From assembly GCA_044220875.1 (NCBI GenBank), contig JBGAQH010000001.1:744001-808000 (forward strand): a stretch of 64,000 bases of DNA, in the 5' to 3' direction. The translations under genes were made by a program, and so were the position numbers. The notes under the pieces are model-generated. The model was not told where the DNA came from. It ran no database searches and was given only the letters and a program-made list of their open reading frames with translations. This DNA is from JAEUIT01 sp044220875 (GTDB lineage Bacteria > Planctomycetota > Phycisphaerae > Phycisphaerales > SM1A02). This document shows, one piece after another, positions 58,826 to 64,000 of the stretch. The first letter of the stretch is position 1; the number at the start of each line of letters is the position of its first letter.

Positions 58826-60079
58826 ATGTCGATGACGCCTCGCCACTCGATCGTTCTCACCAGCCTCGCCAGCGCAGCGCTCCTCACCGCGTGCTCGACG
58901 TTCGAGGCGGCCCAGCCGGAACCCGCCTCGGGCAGCGCCTCGACGGCGAAAGCCACCTCGGGGAATCGGTCGCCCGCGGGTCAGCAGGCCTCGGCCGCGC
59001 CGATCTTCAGCGGCGGACCGGAGGTCGTCGCCGAGAGCGGCGTCCAGTTCAGCAACGCCGTCAGCGTCGGTCTCTACGGCGAGACGGCGCCGGGCGAGGT
59101 CCCCAACGCGGCGCTGCAGGGCGAGGGCAACATCAAGCAGGTTTCGTTCGCTCCCGAGGGGGGCGACTTCACGCCGGATATCGATCGCAGCGGAACGATG
59201 CTCGTCTACGCATCGAAGCAGAACAGCCAGAATTTCGATATCTATCGGAAGGCCGTCGACGGGCGCACGGTCACGCAGGTCACGAGCGATCCGGCCGACG
59301 ACATGATGCCGGCCATCGCGCCCGACGGAAAGCACATCGCCTTCGTCTCCAACCGCACCGGCAATTGGGACGTCTTCACGATGTCGACCGAGGGCGGCCC
59401 GCCGACCCAGATCACCTTCGAAAGCGATGACGAGGTCCAGCCGACCTGGTCGCCCGACGGCAAGCAGCTCGCCTTCGCCCGCAAGAACGCACGCACCAGC
59501 CGCTGGGAGATCTGGACCGCGAGCGCGATGCAGCCCTCGGGCTCGACCTTCCTGTGCGAGGGCTTCCTGCCGCGCTGGTGCCCCGACGCGTCGAACAGTT
59601 GCCTCCTCTTCCAGCGAGCCCGTCAGCAGGGCAGCCGGTTCTATGGCGTGTGGACGATCCAGCTCCGCAACGGACAGTCGCTGAATCCGACCGAGATCGT
59701 GAGCGCCCAGAACGCCGCGATCATCCAGCCGAGCTGGGCCCCGGACGGCAAGCGAATCGTCTTCACCACCGTCGTCGATCCGGTTGCCCAGGCCGGCGAC
59801 CTGCCCGAGCAGAGCGACCTCTGGGTCATCAACGTCGACGGCACCGGTCGGGCCCGTCTGACCGGCGGCCACTTCCGCAACATGCAGCCGGTGTGGGGCA
59901 GCGACGACAAGATCTACTTCGTGAGCAACCGCGCGGGCGTCGAGAACCTCTGGTCGGTGAGCCCGTCGCTGGCGGAGCGCGAGATGCCGCTGCCGGCGAG
60001 CGGCAACGAGGTCGCGAACGTCCCCACCGAGGGTGCCGCCGAGGAGCATGCCGCGGAGGCCGCCGCCGAGAAGCACTGA
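58826..60079 (+). CDS. TolB-like WD40 beta-propeller lipoprotein
   Basis: A 417-residue lipoprotein: signal ending ALLTAC (lipobox LTAC, C23), a Ser/Ala-rich spacer to about 60, then a TolB-type propeller made of repeats such as VTQVTSDPADDMMPAIAPDG followed by KHIAFVSNRTGNWDVF and VQPTWSPDGKQLAFARK. The end is a short acidic helix (GAAEEHAAEAAAEKH). The protein is anchored in the outer or inner leaflet facing the periplasm; TolB itself binds Pal and the Tol complex, but this protein lacks the TolB N-terminal domain, so it is only fold-related. AGGGGTTTCC gives the start. A strong terminator follows. Confidence 0.87.
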   Translation: MSMTPRHSIVLTSLASAALLTACSTFEAAQPEPASGSASTAKATSGNRSPAGQQASAAPIFSGGPEVVAESGVQFSNAVSVGLYGETAPGEVPNAALQGEGNIKQVSFAPEGGDFTPDIDRSGTMLVYASKQNSQNFDIYRKAVDGRTVTQVTSDPADDMMPAIAPDGKHIAFVSNRTGNWDVFTMSTEGGPPTQITFESDDEVQPTWSPDGKQLAFARKNARTSRWEIWTASAMQPSGSTFLCEGFLPRWCPDASNSCLLFQRARQQGSRFYGVWTIQLRNGQSLNPTEIVSAQNAAIIQPSWAPDGKRIVFTTVVDPVAQAGDLPEQSDLWVINVDGTGRARLTGGHFRNMQPVWGSDDKIYFVSNRAGVENLWSVSPSLAEREMPLPASGNEVANVPTEGAAEEHAAEAAAEKH

Positions 60080-60114
60080 GCGGCGTCACGTCCTCCAACG
60101 GAGATCGCACACAG

Positions 60115-60155
60115 ACCGCCGCGCCGAGAGCACCTCGGCGCGGCGGTTGTTGTTT
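60115..60155 (+). terminator. Intrinsic terminator after the TolB-like gene
   Basis: A perfect 14-bp stem (ACCGCCGCGCCGAG with CTCGGCGCGGCGGT), a five-base loop, then TGTTGTTTG. It lies 36 bp after the stop codon at 60079. Confidence 0.85.
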
Positions 60156-60233
60156 GCGGGAGCGTCGCGTCGATGAGCCCTGCGCACACCGCTGGAATCG
60201 CTCCCAACGGCAGAGATTCAGGATCGAAAGCGG

Positions 60234-60401
60234 TTGGGGCCGCGTATATCGTTAGCGACTGCATGGGAGGCGATCGTTGCCCTCTCTGGTCAGCCGACGC
60301 CGGAAGTCTTCACCGCCTGGGTGGACGGCCTAACGACGGATCAGCGCACGGCGTTCCTGTCGGCGCTGGAAGCTCTGTGCAATGGAGGAGGGAACCAATG
60401 A
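60234..60401 (+). CDS. Possible 55-residue ORF coupled to the PEP-CTERM-like gene
   Basis: A frame closed by a TGA that overlaps the ATG of the next gene (ATGA at 60398). From TTG 60234 it would give 55 residues containing ATAWEAIVALSGQPTPEVF followed by AWVDGLTTDQRTAFLSALEA. That is a balanced, helical composition unlike random high-GC translation. No ATG or GTG start is available and the frame is open back to 60177, so it could also be the surviving 3' end of a longer lost gene. Function unknown. Confidence 0.35.
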   Translation: MGPRISLATAWEAIVALSGQPTPEVFTAWVDGLTTDQRTAFLSALEALCNGGGNQ

Positions 60402-61009
60402 GGCGAGTACCAGAACGAGCACTCCCGCATCTCGCGGTCCTGCTTAGCGTCATGATGGGAGCGGGAGCCGAGGCTCTCGCATCCGTCACCTATTTCACCA
60501 ACGACCAGCTCGGCTGGGCTGCTGCGGCTGGTCCGTACAAGACGTGCGATTTCGTTGGGTTTGGCCCAGCGACCCCCATGACTGTTCAGTACCAAGCGTC
60601 GCTTGGGATCACGTTCACCTCCTACCAAGGGACGGATTTTACGAATTCGGGCGACTTCACAACTCTACCGCAGGACGGTGCCGGACTCTTCGGCGGCGGC
60701 GGGACCGAGATGATCTTCACCGACCCGACATACTCGATTGCCGCGCATGGTCCGCATCCCTATCGAATTCAACTCTTCCTCCCGAACGGCGTCATGTTCT
60801 ATGAGAGCCCGTTGAGTCCCTTCGGCACGAACGTCTTCACCGGCATCGTGTCGACCACGCCCTTCGCCAAGGCACGACTCTGGGTGTTTGACGGCGCTCA
60901 GATAGCCGTCGACAACATCTACTTCTCGACCGTACCGGGACCTGGCGGCATCGCGCTGCTCGGGCTCATCGGCGCCTTCGGCGCGGGTGGTCGTCGTCGG
61001 CGTGCGTGA
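60398..61009 (+). CDS. Exported protein with PEP-CTERM-like anchor
   Basis: A 203-residue protein behind GGAGGAGGGAACCA. A signal peptide (about 1-31, ending AEALAS) is followed by a compact domain with no recognised family (TYFTNDQLGWAAAAGPYKTC, then IQLFLPNGVMFYESPLSPFG and ARLWVFDGAQIAVDNIYF). The C-terminus is VPGPGGIALLGLIGAFGAGG plus RRRR, a tripartite Pro-Gly motif, helix and basic tail. This is a PEP-CTERM-like sorting signal of the variety common in Planctomycetota, processed by exosortase-type enzymes (none seen here). The protein therefore likely ends up at the cell surface or in the extracellular matrix. Confidence 0.82.
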   Translation: MRRVPERALPHLAVLLSVMMGAGAEALASVTYFTNDQLGWAAAAGPYKTCDFVGFGPATPMTVQYQASLGITFTSYQGTDFTNSGDFTTLPQDGAGLFGGGGTEMIFTDPTYSIAAHGPHPYRIQLFLPNGVMFYESPLSPFGTNVFTGIVSTTPFAKARLWVFDGAQIAVDNIYFSTVPGPGGIALLGLIGAFGAGGRRRRA

Positions 61010-61025
61010 GTGATGAAGTTCCGTC

Positions 61026-61057
61026 CCCGTCGCCCGAGGCGACTCTCGGGCGACGGG
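61026..61057 (+). terminator. Hairpin after the PEP-CTERM-like gene
   Basis: A perfect 13-bp stem (CCCGTCGCCCGAG with CTCGGGCGACGGG) and a six-base loop, 17 bp after the stop. There is no clear T tract, so it is a terminator by position only. Confidence 0.55.
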
Positions 61058-61225
61058 TGACTTCGCGTGGGAGTGCCGCGAGCGAAACTGGACAACCACG
61101 CGGGGATTCACCGATGTGAGTCACTCGAAGCCCCTTCGCGGGCTGAATGGGCGGACACCTCCAATGGTTGTCGCTCAGCAGGGGTCAAGGACGGCCCCGC
61201 TCCCGTCACTCGGCAGGAAGCCACC

Positions 61226-62014
61226 GTGCACGATCACGCATCGCACCCCCAGCGCCCCGCGTTCCGCCGACTGTGGGGGGCTCTCATCGCCTTGTCCGCC
61301 GCCGCTGCCATCGGTGGCCTCACCGGTTGCGCCTCGGACGAGAAGCTGGTCACGCCGACCGAGCATCACAGCCCCTGGGATGCCGAGCGGACCTGGGCCG
61401 TCGTTCCCCTCGCCAACGAGAGCGGGGTCACCAAGATCGACACCCTGAGCATCTCCGACAACTTCGTCGCCGAGGCCGAGGCGATCGAGGGCATTCACTG
61501 CATCCCCCTCAACCGGTCGATCGCCGCGATGCGGTCGCTCGGCCTTCAGCAGGTCCGCACCGATGCCGAAGCGCGGGCGCTCCTCCGCGTCCTCCAGGTC
61601 GACGGCCTCGTCGTCGGTTCGATCACCGCATACAACCCCTACATGCCGCTGAGCTTGGGGATCGCCGCCCAGCTGTACACCGTGGACTCGCCGGCCCCGG
61701 CCGCGACCGATGTCCGCGAGCTGACAATGGCCGTGACCGAGCGTTCGGTCGCCGACCGGGGGCGGGCGGGCCCCTCGGCGCAGGCGTCGCGCGTCTATGA
61801 CGCGAGCAACCACGACGTCCTCCTGCGGATCGCCTCCTACGCCGCGGGTCGGCACAACCCCAAGTCCGGCCTCCGCGAGGCGGTCTACACCAGCTCGATG
61901 AGTTCCTACAGCCGCTTCGTCGCCTTCGACGTCATGGGCGAACTCCTCGCCACCGAATCCGCCCGGATGGGCGATCGGCCGGACGCTCCGACGCGGACCG
62001 CGTCCACCAAGTGA
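61226..62014 (+). CDS. CsgG-like lipoprotein of unknown role
   Basis: A 262-residue protein from GTG 61226 (AGGAAG upstream). The signal contains LIALSAAAAIGGLTGC with lipobox LTGC. The domain begins RTWAVVPLANESGVTKIDTL and continues with SDNFVAEAEAIEGIHCIPLN and VLQVDGLVVGSITAYNPYMP. These resemble the nucleotide-free CsgG/LpoB-type alpha-beta fold that senses or assembles envelope components (AVVPLANESG, GSITxY). No curli genes are near, so this is a fold-level call. It is alone between terminators. Confidence 0.6.
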   Translation: MHDHASHPQRPAFRRLWGALIALSAAAAIGGLTGCASDEKLVTPTEHHSPWDAERTWAVVPLANESGVTKIDTLSISDNFVAEAEAIEGIHCIPLNRSIAAMRSLGLQQVRTDAEARALLRVLQVDGLVVGSITAYNPYMPLSLGIAAQLYTVDSPAPAATDVRELTMAVTERSVADRGRAGPSAQASRVYDASNHDVLLRIASYAAGRHNPKSGLREAVYTSSMSSYSRFVAFDVMGELLATESARMGDRPDAPTRTASTK

Positions 62015-62352
62015 CGGCTTTGTTTCCGGGGTTTCGACCGCGCCGACGTTGACTCGGGGCGGTGGCTCACCTTGACTTCCCCTCGGAAGCGGGGCCGATA
62101 GCCTCCATCGAGCGGGACTTTTCGGGTGTCCAATAAAGGGATTCAACTCCCGAGCCCGAACGACCGATAGCGAGAGGACCCACGAGCGAGCGCGTCAGGA
62201 CTGGCGTCCCGACGACCGCGCGTCTCGTCGGACCGTCTCATCGAAACCGTCGTCGGACGCGGCAGCGTCGCGACTTCGTCACGCCCGCTTCAGCACAACG
62301 CCCAACCCAGGGCCAGCCTTACGGGGTCGAAAGCCCACCGGGGTCGAACGCC
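62015..62352. other. Leader region of 338 bp upstream of the Xer gene
   Basis: No gene is seen. The region starts with promoter-like elements near 62072 and would give a leader of about 250 nt before the recombinase gene. Several GC-rich inverted segments are present, but no riboswitch or known RNA family can be named by eye. Confidence 0.4.
62072..62102 (+). promoter_or_regulatory. Candidate sigma-70 promoter for xer
   Basis: TTGACT at 62072-62077 matches a -35 box. CGATAG/GATAGC at 62096-62102 is a weak -10 with an 18-19 base spacer. A second TTGACT lies upstream at 62049. This is a position- and motif-based guess only. Confidence 0.3.
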
Positions 62353-63339
62353 ATGCATGAGAACCTTCCGATCGTCACGCAGTTCCTCTCGTACCTGATC
62401 GACGAGCGGCACTTCAGTCCCTACACCTCGCGGTGCTACGGCCTCGACCTTCGCCAGTACAGCGACTATCTCGCCGAGCACTTCGGCGTGAAGCATGACG
62501 AGACGCTCGAGCGCACCGCCTGCGAGAAGAAGGACACGAAGTCGAACACGGTCACGAGCAAGATCCTGCTCGCCGATCTCGACACGATCCGCGGCTTCCT
62601 CGCCAAGATGGGCGAGCAGAACTACTCCGCGGCGACGATGGCCCGGAAGATCGCGACGCTTCGCTCCTTCCACAAGTGGATGGAGAAGCGGACGCTCATC
62701 TCGAACAACCCGATGCTCATGATCCGGACGCCCAAGCAGGCCAAGCGCCTGCCGAAGGCGATCACCGTCGACCAGGTCGAGCGGCTGCTCTCCGCTCCCG
62801 ACGACGGCGACCTGCTCGGCGCCCGCGACCGGGCGATCCTCGAGACGCTCTATTCGACGGGCATCCGCGTGAGCGAGGTCGTCGGCATCAACCGCGCCGA
62901 CGTCAACGACGCCGGCGAGTCGATCATCATCCGCGGCAAGGGCCGGCGCGAGCGCGTCGTCCCGCTCGGCAGCCACGCCCTCGGCGCGCTGCGGCACTAC
63001 GTGAAGATGCTCGACGGCGAGCTGGCGAAGGCCGGACTGGCCGCCGATCCCGACGCTCCGCTCTTCGTCAACAAGCACGGCACGCGACTCTCGAGCCGCT
63101 CGGTCCGCCGCAAGGTCTCGAAGTACCTGACCCAGGTCGGCCTCGACCCGGACATCTCGCCGCACACGATCCGCCACAGCTTCGCGACCCACCTCCTGGA
63201 CAACGGCGCCGACCTCCGCTCGGTGCAGGAACTCCTCGGACACCAATCGCTCTCGAGCACGCAGGTCTACACGCACCTCACCTCCCAGCGCATGCGGGAC
63301 GCGTACGACAAGTCGCACCCGCGAGCCGAAGCGAGCTGA
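62353..63339 (+). CDS. Tyrosine recombinase, XerC/XerD family
   Basis: A 328-residue site-specific recombinase that probably resolves chromosome dimers at dif. The N-terminal SAM-like core-binding domain (about 5-120) begins ENLPIVTQFLSYLIDERHFS. In the catalytic domain all six residues are present: R172 (YSTGIRVSEV), K196 (GKGRRERVVP), H271 and R274 (PHTIRHSFATH), H297 (LGHQSLSSTQ) and nucleophile Y306 (VYTHLT). An insertion of about 25 charged residues in the N-domain (KHDETLERTACEKK region) makes it slightly longer than E. coli Xer proteins. XerC versus XerD cannot be decided from one sequence. A strong terminator lies 21 bp after the stop. Confidence 0.93.
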   Translation: MHENLPIVTQFLSYLIDERHFSPYTSRCYGLDLRQYSDYLAEHFGVKHDETLERTACEKKDTKSNTVTSKILLADLDTIRGFLAKMGEQNYSAATMARKIATLRSFHKWMEKRTLISNNPMLMIRTPKQAKRLPKAITVDQVERLLSAPDDGDLLGARDRAILETLYSTGIRVSEVVGINRADVNDAGESIIIRGKGRRERVVPLGSHALGALRHYVKMLDGELAKAGLAADPDAPLFVNKHGTRLSSRSVRRKVSKYLTQVGLDPDISPHTIRHSFATHLLDNGADLRSVQELLGHQSLSSTQVYTHLTSQRMRDAYDKSHPRAEAS

Positions 63340-63360
63340 GCCAGCCGACGAACTTCCACA

Positions 63361-63394
63361 GCCCCGCGCCGATTCCGGCGCGGGGCTTTTGTTT
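63361..63394 (+). terminator. Intrinsic terminator after xer
   Basis: A perfect 11-bp stem (GCCCCGCGCCG with CGGCGCGGGGC), a four-base loop, followed directly by TTTTGTTT. This is the clearest terminator in the window. Confidence 0.93.
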
Positions 63395-63405
63395 GGGCAA
63401 TACGG

Positions 63406-63608
63406 ATTCACCACAGAGGACACAGAGAGCACAGAGGGGGCACAGAGCGGAACAGAAGAGGGAAGGGAAGACCGGTCGGACCGGAGACGAGGAACCGGAG
63501 TCCGTGCGTCCAGACAGCCGTGGGAGCTTCACCGGCGCATCGAGTCAGCCCCTTCGACGTCGACTTCTCTGTGCCCCCTCTGTGCCCTCTGTGTCCTCTG
63601 TGGTGAAT
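63406..63608. repeat. Inverted-repeat element with 42-bp arms (CACAGAG repeats)
   Basis: The left arm (63406-63447) begins ATTCACCACAGAGGACACAG. The right arm (63567-63608) is its reverse complement with a single mismatch. Arms consist of short, partly overlapping ACAGAG units. A spacer of 119 bp separates them, with no open frame of note. The sequence is lower in GC than its surroundings. Copies of ACCACAGAGGACACAGAG-type repeats occur in several planctomycete and verrucomicrobial genomes as far as I recall, but I cannot check copy number here. It may be a non-autonomous mobile element or a structural RNA-forming repeat. Confidence 0.75.
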
Positions 63609-63642
63609 CTCCCTCTCTGTTGAACCAGGCCCGCGCTCGCCG

Positions 63643-64000
63643 ATGACATCGCTGATGTTTGACGCCTTTGATGCCACTCGGCCCACGGTGCGGATTGCCG
63701 TCGGCGATTGCCTGGAGCTCATGCGGGCCGAGCCGGACGGCAGCGTCGATCTCGTCTACCTCGACCCGCCCTTCAACACCGGGCGCACGCACAAGGGGAC
63801 GAGCGGCGAGTTCGGCGACCGATTCGAGTCGATCGAGGCCTACCTCGAGTTCCTCGGCCCGCGGCTCGGCGAGTGCCATCGCCTGCTGCGGCCGACCGGC
63901 TCGATCCTTCTGCACTGCGACTGGCGGACGAGCCATCGCGTCCGCTGCATGCTGGACGCGATCTTCGGCGCCGACCAGTTCGTGAATCACCTCATCTGGA
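63643..64000 (+). CDS. DNA adenine methyltransferase (N-terminal part; runs off window)
   Basis: The first 119 residues of a site-specific N6-adenine methyltransferase. Motif IV is YLDPPFNTGRTH (DPPF in place of DPPY), preceded by GDCLELMRAEPDGSVDLVYL; later SILLHCDWRTSHRVRCMLD and FGADQFVNHLIW belong to the same fold, in the order of a beta-class or type III Mod enzyme (DPPF first, SAM motif later). ATG 63643 and 63655 are both possible. Whether it is an orphan methylase or part of a restriction or defence locus cannot be seen, as the window ends. The upstream 42-bp inverted repeats lie 35 bp away. Confidence 0.85.
   Translation, partial: MTSLMFDAFDATRPTVRIAVGDCLELMRAEPDGSVDLVYLDPPFNTGRTHKGTSGEFGDRFESIEAYLEFLGPRLGECHRLLRPTGSILLHCDWRTSHRVRCMLDAIFGADQFVNHLIW

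Overview
The window is high-GC bacterial DNA that reads as Planctomycetota, most likely class Phycisphaerae. This rests on marker combinations rather than a 16S gene: ECF sigma factors paired with serine/threonine kinases (one carrying TPR repeats), a secreted protein ending in a dockerin-like tail with two LLGAW motifs, a PEP-CTERM-like C-terminus (VPGPGG, hydrophobic helix, RRRR), and an LL-diaminopimelate aminotransferase. No rRNA is present; there is one tRNA (Lys, UUU).

Layout. 1-2.6 kb: a membrane serine/threonine kinase that runs off the left edge, divergent from an ECF-like sigma factor. 3.2-6 kb: a 909-residue secreted metalloprotease with a seven-repeat FG-GAP propeller and a dockerin-like end. 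6-7.5 kb: a transposon graveyard (IS66 tail, broken IS3, and the 3' end of an IS256 transposase lodged inside the IS3). 7.8-11.6 kb: a second ECF sigma factor with its TPR-kinase partner. 12.1-19.5 kb: an envelope-stress island of small proteins (PRC-barrel, YflT-like, BON, HMA-like, DUF883, YqjE-like, AI-2E, DUF1328, entericidin, BamE-like). 19.5-23.6 kb: a two-component operon with one kinase and two response regulators. 24.4-27.7 kb: dapL, a phospholipid-methyltransferase-like protein and an M42 aminopeptidase.

27.8-45 kb: a 14-gene, one-strand exopolysaccharide locus of the Wzx/Wzy type. It holds a priming sugar transferase, a polymerase/ligase, five glycosyltransferases, a methyltransferase, a flippase, a membrane endonuclease/phosphatase-fold protein, a CapK-like adenylate-forming protein, a deacetylase-like protein, a Wzc-like chain-length ATPase and a serine-acetyltransferase-like enzyme. 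Many genes overlap by ATGA or GTGA. No Wza-type outer-membrane exporter is in the window.

45-64 kb: a Gly/Asn-rich protein, a tricorn-like protease with long charged linkers, inorganic pyrophosphatase, a hybrid sensor kinase, an HxxxDG acyltransferase-like protein, an overlapping SWIM/SNF2 helicase pair, tRNA-Lys, a TolB-like lipoprotein, a PEP-CTERM-like protein with a possible coupled small ORF, a CsgG-like lipoprotein, a XerC/D recombinase, an inverted-repeat element, and the start of a DNA methyltransferase.

The least expected signal is a short motif, GAAnnGTTAGG, recurring on both strands. Six of the seven TTA leucine codons I could find by eye between about 12 and 58 kb lie inside GTTAGG, and one 20-bp copy is identical in two unrelated genes. 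It resembles one arm of an integron attC site, but I see no integron here.
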